Shown piece by piece: positions 1 to 11,626 of a stretch of DNA of 64,000 bases. The notes beneath the pieces are model-generated. The model made no database searches and was not told where the DNA came from. It saw nothing but the letters and a program-made list of their open reading frames with translations. The translations under genes and the position numbers were made by a program. Origin of the DNA: Gymnorhina tibicen (taxonomy: Eukaryota; Chordata; Aves; Passeriformes; Artamidae); contig VXAZ01000602.1 of assembly GCA_013399875.1 (NCBI GenBank), positions 866,153 through 930,152 of the forward strand. Reading direction: 5' to 3'. How positions within the stretch are numbered: the stretch's first letter is position 1; each line of letters starts with the position of its first letter.

Positions 1-716
1 TCTCCTGGTGGAGTGTCTTTTGCACTAATACATCATGCAGATGATTACTGAAACCTTTGCCTTGAATTTCTCAAATGCAGCCATCAGCAGGGTTTGGCAG
101 GTACACCCCTTTCTCCCAACCTTTAGATTCCCTGTTGTCATCTGCCTTGTTTCTGTCCCGCATCACTGATTGTGCATGATCAGTCTCTAGAGGCTTCGTT
201 CTATGTATAACTCAACAAGCTGGCAGAGGAACCAGGAAGACTCATTTGTGTGCTCCAAAACGAATGGAGATCCAACTCAAGGTCACTGCTTTCCAAAGAC
301 AGACACATTACAAGCATTCCTTTCAACTAAGATGATTTATGGAGCGTTATTTCCCTATTGCTTCTTCAATATCCAACTATTTTTCTGAATGCCATCATCT
401 TATGATGAATCTCCATAGATTGAAGAGACATGGAATCACTACAAGATTCCAGGAGTGTCCAAATATCCTGCATGTTACTAATCAATTCACTAGCAAGGCC
501 CTGTATCACTACTTTCCAGTGTAACCCTCATGCTTCTTTCATTAAAAAAACGCCAACTTTGCAATGTATGAATGAGCCAAAAGAAAGTTTGTAAAGAAAG
601 TTCAGCTCTAGATGTCAGGTTAGAGACATTCCCTGATACTGAAGCAGACGATGACTCATTTAATGCAGAGAGGTAATTATTTAGTGCCTTGCAAGCTTCT
701 GCTGCACCAAGAGTTC

Positions 717-832
717 ACCATCAATAATCAGAACCATCAGTAATCAATTCTCAATATTGATTGCATCAATAACATGAAGCATCACCTTATTAATAAAATA
801 CCAATAGTATGAACCATTAATAATATGAATCA
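717..832. repeat. AT-rich degenerate minisatellite-like repeat
   Basis: About seven imperfect copies of a 12-16 base unit of the type accatcaataatcaga follow one another: accatcaataatcaga, accatcagtaatcaa, gcatcaataacatga, accattaataatatga and similar. The copies have diverged strongly, so this is an old or poorly maintained array. It contains a short inverted repeat (aatcaa ... ttgatt). It lies in CACNG4 intron 1 and nothing suggests a function. Confidence 0.5.
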
Positions 833-3459
833 TTTTTCTACTGACTAGATCTGGAAGGTTTTTCCATTAGAGAAGAAGACACCAGGTGCACCCTGTGCGT
901 GTTATTCCAAAACATCCCCAAGGATTACCCAGGTCCTCGTTCTGGAGAGTCGTTTCTTAAATTTTGGACTGCTGTATGCCAGCTGCAAACCTTGCCTGGT
1001 GTGAAATGGAAATGTTTCAGAAAATGAGGGGGAAAATGGCAATTTAAGAGGGTCTAAAAGTAGAAATTAGGACTAGGAAGGCAATAGCTGGAGGTTGTGC
1101 ATGTGTGAAAGTTGAAGTGGCAGAAAATACAGGGGATTGAGCATCACACATTGCACTGGGTGTGTTTCTGGTAGTTCAGGAAGCACCCCAGAGGTGACCA
1201 TGACACTGACTCAAATTATAAACTCAGTAGAGACTCTGAAGAGTCATCAAGGTCCATTTCCTTAAATTTACCCTCCCAGGAAGTGCTGAGCCGTGAGACA
1301 GGATCTGTAGACGTGCTGTGATCCTAAAAGGTGAAACCATCCAGTTGATCACCATGTTAATGAGGGGGAACTGATGACTTACCGAAGGAAGGGAAACCAT
1401 ATGGATAAAGACCAAACTACCCCTTAAGGGAAACTTGATTCCAATTGTGCAAATGCAGGAAAAAGGCACAGTTTGACATTGTGAAAATAAACATGATTTG
1501 TCATTTTGCAGCGTATGAACTTCACCAGACAAAATGAGGTCCTGTTCTCAGAACTGCATCTGGTACAGTTTGGGACTTCAGCCCTCTCACGATGACTGAT
1601 GGACTGGCAGCAGCCTCCCTGGATGAGTGGTCTTTGCACCATTGAATCTATGTCAGGGTCAAGAATACTGGGGGGAAAGAATAGATTTTTGTCCAAATCC
1701 TGGCTAGCGTTCAGGCCAGCACCGTTTATTTCCCGCAGGGAGGTGTTGGAGTGGTGATGGTCACTGTGGGGCCATTCACAGTTGTGAAAAACAAGTCAGT
1801 CTCTGACATATTGTGCCAAAAGTTCTGCCAGTTATTAAAGTACCTCTTTAAATTAATGTATTTGGAGCCAGAATGTAAGTAAGAGCTGGAAACTCATTGG
1901 AGGATGACTCTCAGTTCAGAGCTCTGATAGATGAAAGCTCTCACTTAAGAAGCCAACACCAGCTCCTCAAGTGTTAAACTAATTTTAGCTAAGGTAGAAA
2001 AGCCAGCTACCAAACTCTAATGGAGGTTTCTATCCAAGCCCCAAATTCACTTTAAAAGGACGAGGAGGATTATATCAGCCACCCAGAAACAGCTTCAGCA
2101 ACGTGGCAGCAGAGCAAAATATGGAAGTGAGTGGTGAGACAAACTTCTGGGCTGCCGGGATAAAGGACTGTGGCAGGAGATGCAGGACGAGACGAGGTGT
2201 GAAGGCAGAACACAGCGAGTGTGGGCCGTGGTGGTAGAGAGAAAAGCAGACACAGAGAAGTGAGTTAACAACCCGACAAACTAGAAATGTTGACAGTTTC
2301 TTGGGACTGAGCCAGGCATGAGAACACTCACCGTGGCAGGGCTGACTTATCTCTGACTTGAAAATGTTCCTCAAACAGCATCACCAGTGTTGCCCCAAAA
2401 CAACCACGTCATACCCAGGCTGAGGAATTGCCCCTATTTCCCTGCACAGTTGATTTACAAAATGCAAACTGAACACCAGGGCTGGAAGTTTGTCAGTCTT
2501 TCTCCCTAGAAAACGCAGAGTCATTCCCTCAATAAGCTCCGTAAAAAGGAACAACAAAAGAGACTAAAACAGAACCCCCTGAAATTTCCCCCACTTTGCC
2601 ATCCGAGCAGCAGCACGAGAGGATGTGGTCGATAAGGAGAAAATTGTAAATGGTAGTAGGAAGGCCCATCAGCAGCGCTCGTGGGATTACAGAGCACGCT
2701 CCGTTTTCTGCTGCTCGGCCAAGGAAAGGCAGCTGGGAAGGGATAGGAGCACTGCTGAATGACCTCAGTCATGAATTCCGTGGCCAAAATGCTGGTTTAT
2801 GAGACAAACAGTTGAAGAAACTGGAAACTGAGTAGCCTAAACCAACACTTAACATCCAACTCTTCCCCTACTCTGCCACTGTCCTGCATTTCCCTGGTAC
2901 CATTGGTATTCACTGGTAGCACAAGGACACTTAGTACTTTTGGCAGCAGTTTTGTAATGACTGAAGAGAATTCAAAGGACAGCAGCCAGACACTGTGATG
3001 TGTTTTATTAGCTCCCAGATGTGCAGGTGAGGTGAATCTTTGGGAAATGAGTTTTGCTGCCACAGGTTTTCTAACATCACTCAAGGTCTCAAAATCTTAT
3101 AATGGAACAAAAGGCTGTCATAGAATTTGAAAGTCATCTTTGGCAAAGCCTCTTTTCTGAATCTGTTCATTTCTTACACAGAAATACAAATGCACAACAT
3201 CTTTGATGATATTTGCCCAGCTGAAAACAGGAGGTCAGCTGCTGAGGCTGTGCGTTTTCCACATGAATTATAAGTGACTGAGCCTCTGTAGGCGTTTCCT
3301 GGGATATCTTCTGGTGTAGGTGATCCAGAATCTGGAGATGCTTTACCAGGCTGTATAAAATAGTGTTTGGTGCACCCTGGATTGCAGAACGTCACATTAA
3401 CAAAGAGTATTTTGCTCAAAGAATAAAATTGTTCCTGCCAGAATTAAAAGTCACCCCCC

Positions 3460-3617
3460 AACAGCAGAGGTACCCCATCCCTGGAAGTGTTCAAGGCCAG
3501 GCTGGACGGGCCTCGGCGCAGCCTGGTCTAGTGGAAGATGTCCCTGTCCATGGCAGGGAGTGGAACAAGATGAGCTTTAAGATCCCTTCCAACCCAAACC
3601 ACTCTGTCACTCCATGA
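3460..3617 (+). mobile_element. CR1 LINE 3' fragment, plus orientation
   Basis: The stretch has the wording of the CR1 3' region read forwards: 'catccctggaagtgttcaag', then 'gccaggctggacgggcc', then 'aagatcccttccaaccca' and an altered terminal 'actctgtcac' where intact copies have the short ATTCTATG-type tail repeats. It is strongly 5'-truncated, as usual for this family, and has no open reading frame of the element. It is embedded in CACNG4 intron 1. Confidence 0.85.
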
Positions 3618-6600
3618 ACAGCAGACTTCTTTACCACCTAAGCAAGGTACACCTTCTGCTGTGGGGGCAACTTCTCTGGGAAATAGCGAGCATCCCCTGG
3701 CATCTGGAGGAGATCAGCTAAGGCGTCGCATCTGGGCCACGGGAAGCTCAGGAGTGTTTGAAAAGGGGTGGTTGTGCCATGAAGGTTGAACTGCCCGAGT
3801 GGGAACCTCGCCAGTCGCTCTTTGCGGCTGTGGAATTGGCACTCGGGCCGCTGGAGGTGGCTCCTCGGCCACGCCAAGCGTGAGCTCCACTGCAGTCTGA
3901 GACCACTGTAAAAAAAGCAATGCAAGCAACAGAGCAGCACAGCCTTCGTTCTGTGGGACTGTGGTGAAAGAAGGGGCTGTGAGCAGCCTCTGCCTCCAAC
4001 AGAGAGGGCTTTGTCCAGGAGCACCAGGGAGAGGCTGCGGACGGCAAAAAGGAATCAGATCAAGCACTGCCACAGTGCAGACAAGTTGGGGAAAGCAGAT
4101 CAGAATATTCTAAATAGTGGAGAGTGGTGGTATAAGACAGTCTCTTGTCTCATAGAAAGTCTACAATAAATAGAGGAGAGAGCATTTTCTACACAAAGGT
4201 AAGAGAACGGAGTGAGCATGTCAAATGACAAGATAAACCGAGAGCTGTTCCTGGAGAAAACACGCTTCTGCCAGACTGGAGGGGAATGAGGAGCACTAAA
4301 TAAAGGCCAGGCAAGAGCTCCCTGCCAGCCCCAGCTCCTCTGCAGTGCGTGGGCAGGAGCAGCTGCTCCGGTGTCTCCTCCAGCTCCTCGGAGCCCTCCC
4401 GAGGTACTGAGCACACCGGGAAGGTGTTCTGCCTTTAAAAGCCTTAAAGAGGAGCAAAATGGAGCAGGCAGCAAATCCTGACTGGTTGTTCCTCACCTGA
4501 CACCGAGGGGACTGCCGGGAAGCTCTGAGCAGCGGAAGGTCTGTAGGCAGCGGAGAGGGAGGACTGGAAAAAGGGGAAATTCATGTCACAGCAGAAGATA
4601 AGAAAATAAGAGACTTGAGGAGGAGTTTTGCTTTGCCCACCAGACAATTGAAAATAGATCAAAAGAAGAACCCAAAGGGTTTGTTTGAGATGACAGCTCC
4701 TAAGGAAGAAAGTGGGGCAAATTTCATACATTTCAACATTTTAAAATAATTTTCTTTCTGCCCGAGAAGTAGATGGGAAGCAAACAAAAGGGAGTAGACC
4801 AGATTCTGATGTCACTGGGTGAGACAGATTTGAGTTCCCGGCAGTGAAATCAGAATCTGGCCCCTAAGTAAGCAGTTCCGCTCCCTGCAACGACAAACAA
4901 GTGAGTTCTGAGTTAGGGAATGAAAGACAGAGAAAGAAGGAAAGGACTTCTATAAGTGAAATACAAGATTCTTTTTTTCATAGTCTCAAGACCTGTACAG
5001 AAACATGGTTAGGAGTAAGGATGAATTCCTTTTAAAGACTCAGCTGAGCTGAATTTACTTTGGCCTGACCACGACACACACGGGCAGCTCGTCCTGCCCA
5101 GCTGGTTTATGGCACCAGGGTAGCCCACAGTTATGGGAATAAACTCCTAATCTTCTTAGGTCCTGAGCATTTTCTGAAAACAGGACCCACCCTGGCAAAA
5201 GTATGACAGTAACCCCAGGTATGAGCAGTTCTCTTCATCAAATTCATCTTCAGGATGAAAAAAAAATACAAACTGTCATGGGGACAAATTTCTGGGACTG
5301 GCAGGACTCCGGGGGTGTCAGACAGAATCTGTCTCAAAAACAGCCTATGCTTTGAAGTTTCCAGCTCTCACAACAGCCAAACTTTTTTCAAAGGCAGACT
5401 CCCCATAAATGTGTATTTAACCTCCTGAGGCTTCTTCCTCTGCTGGCTCCATCCTCTGCGGTGATGAAGGCGGCTCACAGCAGCATTGTGGTGTAGCAAA
5501 TTCACATGAGGTGTGTTTTGCACATGACCTGCATCAATAGTTCATGATTTCTTTTATAATGACAGCATTAAACATCTCCAGGCAGAGGCTCATGGGATCT
5601 GTGCTCATTCGAGTAACTTAAGGACAAGCTTGTGAAACTCTCAGCAGGAGACAGATAATCAAACTTGGGACAGTTTAACATAGAAAGTTCCAAGCTACAG
5701 GAAAATCTAATGCTGTTCCTTGTGGTCTGAGGGGAGAGCTCAGGGTGAGAATAGCCCCCGTTTGACCACCAGCACCACAAAGCAGGTTTTGAAAGTAAAA
5801 GGAGGTGCACCCTCGATTCCTCTTCTCGAGGGTTATTTTACAAGAGGAATGAGAAGAAAGCGAACACAGCAGCTGTGTGTGCTGTGGTGTCAGTCCAGTG
5901 AGACAGGGGAGCTCTACTGGTGGAAAATCAAACAAATGAACACAGTGCACAGATAGATACTTCTGTGGAGATGAACATTTTTTGGCATGTCTGATCTCCT
6001 TTGCTCACTATTGCTCAAATCACTCAGCAAAGGGCTTCAGAACCTGTCAGCAGAGAAATCCTCCTAAGGAGAAAAATACACAACTGTTTCTCTTCTCCCC
6101 TGGCAGAGTCCAGCACTGAGACACTCTCACTCACTATAAATAGAGGTTCTGCACTGATGTCCAAGGGAAGCGTAAAGCCATGCCATTAAGGAAACCCAGT
6201 CCTGCACGACGTGCTGGGATGGACACTGTGTTCAGGCAACTTCTGCTACAACAGCCCCGCTCTGCATGTCACGCTTTTCTCGTGGTCTGTGATGTTATCT
6301 GTCAGTCAGCCTTCTCTGTGCTGATATATTCAGAAAACTTGTCATTTAAACATTCAGATATTCATGTGTTGCAGTAAATCAGGCTGACAGTCGGCTCTGG
6401 AACTGAGGCACAGTATTTAATCACAGAATAGATGCAACAAGCAGAACCATCGGTCGAAATTTCCCATGGTACCTTACTAATTGCCTTATTTTTAATATAT
6501 AGTCAGCTCCTTGCAACTTGTATTCCCTGTTTCCTCAAGCACTTGCTGTCAAATGATCCTGAAAATAATTTCATTCCATGTCTCCAAACCATCCCAGAAG

Positions 6601-6769
6601 TCCCACATTTGCCAGAAGGAGATCGGCCGGTTGGTGGGATTTTGGGGCAGATGACTGTGGGTGTATTCACCAGCCTGCAGGTGACTGCTGGGCCAAGTGA
6701 CCACTTCTGCAGCTGACATTCACAGCCCTCATTCCACCAGTGCAACTCCTTTGGGAGAATCCCCTGCTT

Positions 6770-6787
6770 CACACTATTAATAGTGTG
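6770..6787. repeat. Perfect 18-bp palindrome
   Basis: The sequence cacactattaatagtgtg is its own reverse complement, with two 9-base arms and no spacer. It lies deep in CACNG4 intron 1, outside any recognised repeat. It could be a binding site for a dimeric protein or an accident of sequence; nothing else nearby decides this. Confidence 0.7.
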
Positions 6788-9030
6788 CATGTGTGTGCTC
6801 CAAGTATCCACAGCTGCTCAAGAACTGCAGGAATGTGGCGTGTTGGCAGGGGAGGGCTTGATCCAAGGAGGTCGCAAATGTCTGGTGACCCATGAGAAAA
6901 CAAGAAAGGCTTCTCTGCCAGGTCCCAAACCCAATGTTTTACTGCATGAAGAGGGCTGGCAGCTGAAACAGTTAATGGGGCAGTGGCTTTGCAGGAGATG
7001 ATGGAGAAGGAGGGAGCAGCTCGGCCCCTCTCTCCTCGAGTGTCTCCCACTGCTATCAGATATCGCCTCCCATAAGCGCCTGCTCAGCACAGAGAGACAA
7101 AAATTGCTATTGACAGAAGTCCCCCGCAGACAGGGCCCTCTGCTGCAGAGCTGCTCGAGTCTGGAGTGCTGGAAACCTATTTCAAATGACAACAAAGCAG
7201 TAATGCTATGGGAAGATCTTGTTTGTGTAGAGTTTTCAGGATTAGGTCGAGGAGAAAACAAAAGTACAGCCTTGTGTTGACAAATACTGTCAGACATTTG
7301 AGGGCCCTGTTTTCCAGTGCTGATTTGTGCAAACACTTCCAGGGCATCAGGGAATGTTGTCACTGATAACACTAATCACAGGAAATGGCTGTTCTCGAAG
7401 ACATGGCTGATACTATGGACGATAATGGGATCATGTAACACATGGCCACCAAATTAATAAGCATTTGCATCCTAAGCATTAACCCTCACTCTCAGTCATC
7501 AAAAAATAAAAACCCAGTGAGCAATCTGCAGTGGTAGAGGCAGGATTATTAAAGGATTATTTGAGAAAGAGCAAGGAGAAGGCAGTATGTCATCAGAATT
7601 TGGGATCACTACTTTGATTTGCTGTTGAAACCTCCATGTATTTTAAGATCTCAAACCCCAAAACAAAGCTTAATCTTCACTTAGGCAGTACAGTTCCCTC
7701 CCTTATCATGTTATCCGAGTACATCACACTCTAATTATAGTTGTCTGAACAACACTTAGTGAGATTGGGAAGTACTAACCTTGCCAAAGAAGCCCTTGAA
7801 CACAGAATAGAACCAAGTCAGGAATGCTTTTTACTTCTTAAATGCCAGTTAAGGATGCTGCAAACAGTGGAAAAAAATTGTTCTTACGCCATCAGCAACA
7901 CTTCAGAAAATTTACCTCTTCATTATCATTAACACAGATCCTGAAGTCCTGGCTCAAAATTCAGAACAAAGTCGTTGTTATTATGAGGGGGAAAAATGCA
8001 CTCTAATATTTGTATTTCTAAAAGCATCATTAAAAACATATCAGTAATCATTCAAAGAAAGGAGTAATACTTACAGCATCTCAGTGGGATATTATATCTC
8101 ACTCTCAAGAGGTATCCAGAAGTGCTTCTCAATATTTTAGTATCTGTTAGGCAGTGATTGCAGTTTATTTATCTCTCTAGTGGGTACAGCAGTAGGAGTT
8201 AAATATTCCATCTTCCTCTCCCAAGGATATAAGGGACTGTATCCCCAAACTCAAGCAAGGAAGAAAATCTCTCTCCCACATCACCTCCTGAGGTGGGAAA
8301 TGGCTTCATGTGCCTTAGTGTGGACCCGTGGCCTCATTTGCCTGCACATTTCTCCAAGGCAGCTGCTGAGAAGCCTTCAAGAAGAGCTTCCAGGAGCCCA
8401 GACCTCGTGCAGATGCTGCAGAATGGTTGTTACTGACTTTAACTGAGGCATTTCCTTTTCTGCCATTCCAGGGCTTTTATTCTTTTGGCATCGCTTTACG
8501 TGCCAGGGCATGGAGATGGGTATTCCACCAAATCCCACCTTTGCTTTGTTCTTATTTTTTATGTATAAATACAACTCAGACTCTGCTGTGGTGCTTTTAG
8601 AGCTGACGACTGCTTCAGTAGCTTCTCCAGCTAGTTTTAATTTTTGCCAAATCTGAGTTTCAAAGTCCATCATTATGAAGAAAAGAGTTATTGTTACTTT
8701 TCCTAGCAAGCCTTTATTTCTGATACTTTGTGGAATGAAAGAGGCCTCAATACCCTGTAGATCACCAGAGTCCTTGATAGCAACTTCAAGCCTCACTGAG
8801 AGTTTAATAAGCTGCTGCTGAATTACGTTGCACTTGTTAAGTTTATAGAAAAATGTTATCCAGTCTGCTGCTGTTCCTAGCTATCAAACACCAGACATTA
8901 GAGAGGACCCTGAACCTATCTCTGGTCTGAACTACATCAGAAATACTGGGGAGGATATTTTGGATTCCTAGGCTTTGATACAAGTCCAAATTTCACAGTC
9001 ATTTGCTATTTCTATAACAATTTAGCCAGA

Positions 9031-9058
9031 TAAATAATGACCAATAAATAATGACCAA
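9031..9058. repeat. Two-copy 14-bp tandem duplication
   Basis: The unit taaataatgaccaa occurs twice in direct succession without mismatch. This is a typical small replication-slippage duplication inside an intron. Confidence 0.7.
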
Positions 9059-9645
9059 TCCCAGTATTCCTAAAAACTGAAAATAAAAACGAACTCTCAA
9101 ACTCATCCAGATTTTTTTGGGGTTGGAGGGGAGGGGGGAGGTGTGGTTATCCTGTTTTTTATCTCTGCTAGTCTTGCTAATACTCCTTCATGTGAGAGGC
9201 TCTAAACATAAGAGCCAGGAAATGAAGGTCTCATCACTGCTGTCCTGCTGGTGCATTCCAGCCCTGCGGTGGAAGGAATGGCTTCATGGCCTCTGTGAAA
9301 GTTCTGCTGAGGGGCCCATTTCACTCAGCAGTTTAATTACGTTGGGCCATTTTACAGAGCCCAAACCCCTCCATCAGTCCATCAGTGCTGCAAACACAAG
9401 AGGCCTGGGGAACGTTTCAGTCTTGCAGACTTCTTGTCTGTTAAGTGAGTTTCTGGAACTGAAGTGTTTGTTTGGGCTGTTGCCATGTGCACACTCTGTG
9501 AACGTGCAAAAGGAGCCCGTGGTGGGTGCACAGAGCTCTGTCCTTCTGGCATCTCCCTGTCTGCACCGGCAGCTCAGTGACCTGGGATACTCCTGCTTTT
9601 ATAGCAGCTCTGGATAAATTCAACCAATTACCTTAACACTTACTG

Positions 9646-9885
9646 GAGAATCATAGAATCATGGAATGGTTTGGGTTGAAAGGAATCTTAAAGCCCATCT
9701 CATCTCACACCCTGCCATGGGCAGGGACACCTTCCACTATCCCAGGTTGCTCCAAGCTCTGTCCAACCTGGCTTTGGACACTTCCAGGGATGGGGCAGCC
9801 ACAGCTTCTCTGGGCAACCACCCTCACAGGGAGGAATTTCTTCCTAATATCCCATCTAACCCTGCCTTCTGTCAGTGTGAGAAGG
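9646..9885 (-). mobile_element. CR1 LINE 3' fragment, minus orientation
   Basis: The tail lies at the low coordinate: 'agaatcatagaatcatgg' is the reverse complement of the ATTCTATG-type tail repeats. It is followed by 'aatggtttgggttgaaagg', 'aaagcccatctcatc', 'gccatgggcagggacacc', 'ggttgctccaagc', 'cttccagggatggggcag' and 'ttcttcctaatatcc'. This is the best-preserved CR1 piece in the window, about 240 bp, 5'-truncated and non-coding. It sits about 1.7 kb before CACNG4 exon 2. Confidence 0.92.
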
Positions 9886-11542
9886 ACACAGAATACAATA
9901 CCTACAGACAGAGAAGTGTGTACAGACTGAGAGATGGCCCCACCCATACACACACAAGCACAGTGATTGAAAAGCCTATTTCCACAGGAAATTAGAATAG
10001 GAAGATTATTTAGATTTTTTTCCTTAATAAACAGAGAGGATAAAAATCACATTCTGAATGTATTTCCTGTAAATTGCACACCTCAGTGGAGAGACTCAAT
10101 GAAATGACCATCCAGTCTCAGAGGCTCTGTAATGCTGGGAATGATTCAGTTTCATTGTGTGAACTGCCATGAAAATAGCACTGGGATCTTTAAAACCCTA
10201 GTTTTGGATTGCCTTGCCCGAGAGCCATCCGGAGCAACAGACCCTGTGATGGCCAGCACAGGGATGCTCAGGCACACAGGCTCGGCAGGAGCAGTCCCAG
10301 CTGAAGTGCTCTCCCCACCTGGCAGCCAGGACAGGTGTGTCACTTCCAGATGTGACATAAGCCACTTATATCTTGTTCCCAGCCTTTGAAGTGCTGTGCA
10401 GAGAAAGCCTGAGCTGCTGCTGCAATTAGAGCCAATACATCATTTACTGGAGGAATTAAATGCGCTGTAGTAGCAAACCTGCGGTTGACACTCACAGGGT
10501 GCAATTTAAATCCTCCGGATTAGTAATTCTTTTGAGATCTTTGTAATCATTGGTAATAGGTAGTGAAATAAATCCACATTTATATCCTACAGACTGCAGC
10601 TGTGTTTCTGTTAAAGTAGTATTAACTGATGGGTTTTAAATCCTTCTGCCAGCTCAAGCTGTAAGCACCGAGGCTCCTGTGCAGGGATAACTCAGCCTGG
10701 GTGATGTGTTCCCGAGCAGGAGAGCACTGGTTAATGAATAATGGAAGCACCACGGCACAATCACAGCCCAGGGCTCACTCCTGCAGGAAGCTCTCTGGGG
10801 AGAGGTCCCTGTGTAGCTCCCTGTGCCACAGCGACCCAACTCCAGCTCAGACTATAGATAACTGTGATAGGAAAGAACACAAAATGCTCATGGAAAGCTT
10901 TGCCTATGTGGACAAAGTGCTGAGGTGCCCACCTGAGTGAGGGGTTCGTCGGCCAGTTCCAGCTTTGTCCCTCCAGGTATCAGAAGTGCACACTGTGCCT
11001 TGACTTACTGCACAGGCTCCCAGTTAACTAAACAAATATGCCATTAAAAGCTGAGCCAACCTTGAGTGGGACATATGGGCTTAAACTGCAGCAGGAAGAG
11101 ATTTATGGACTTGTTTTCACAGCCTAGAGAGTAATTGAAGAGGCCTCAGACAATTCAGCGTTTACCGGCTCTGATAAGGGAAGGCTGCACTTCACTGGGA
11201 TGAGATGGGAAGGGTGATGGGAGCAAGATTGGCACTTGGAGCCCCAGCCACGGAGCAGGGACCCAGCGTGACAGCCACTCTGGGAACAAAAAGAAGCTTT
11301 GCAAACTCAGTATGCTTGTAAGATAAGCACGGCACTGATAAAGTGAAGCACTCAGAGATTAAAAAACTCAAGAGAACGATACAAGTGGATGAAGGAAAGA
11401 GCCCAGGAATCCTGGCTGTCCCTTCCTTCAGCCCAATCTGCCCAAAATTCATTACTTTAGAGGTGCTTTCTTGACAGGTTAAAAAAAGCACATTTACCTG
11501 GTTCTGTTCCTTATGGGTTCTGTTTGCTTTGTTTTCGTGTAG

Positions 11543-11626
11543 GAATCTACAAAGGACATTGTTTCCGAATCAACCACTTCCCCGAAGACAATGACTACGA
11601 CCACGACAGCTCCGAATACCTTCTCC
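11543..11626 (+). CDS. CACNG4: CACNG4 coding exon 2
   Basis: This 84-base exon, the size usual for this family, has acceptor gtgtag and donor gtaagt. It starts with two bases that complete a glycine codon begun in exon 1 and ends with one base of an arginine codon. It encodes [20 protein letters not shown] followed by DSSEYLLR, the conserved end of the first extracellular loop of TARPs just before membrane segment 2. The cysteine is one of the conserved loop cysteines. Confidence 0.96.

Larger units (their letters stand above)
1..11542 (+). other. CACNG4: CACNG4 intron 1 (3' part)
   Basis: This stretch precedes the first CACNG4 exon in the window and ends with a good acceptor (gttttcgtgtag) at 11531-11542. 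No first coding exon of a TARP, meaning an N-terminal membrane segment followed by the GLW..C loop motif, is visible on either strand, so that exon lies to the left. I see two CR1 fragments, an AT-rich degenerate repeat near 717-832, an 18-bp palindrome at 6770-6787 and a 14-bp tandem duplication at 9031-9058. All other open frames are short, unsupported by splice context and without recognisable domains. Confidence 0.8.

Noticed and set aside
9117..9145. G-rich run (gggg, gggg, gggggg) as a quadruplex-forming site
   Set aside because: Only three long G runs are separated by loops, so it does not meet the usual four-run pattern with equal runs.
1..11542. Search for the first coding exon of CACNG4 inside the window
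   Set aside because: No segment encodes the TARP N-terminus or the GLW..C loop, so the exon must lie left of the window.
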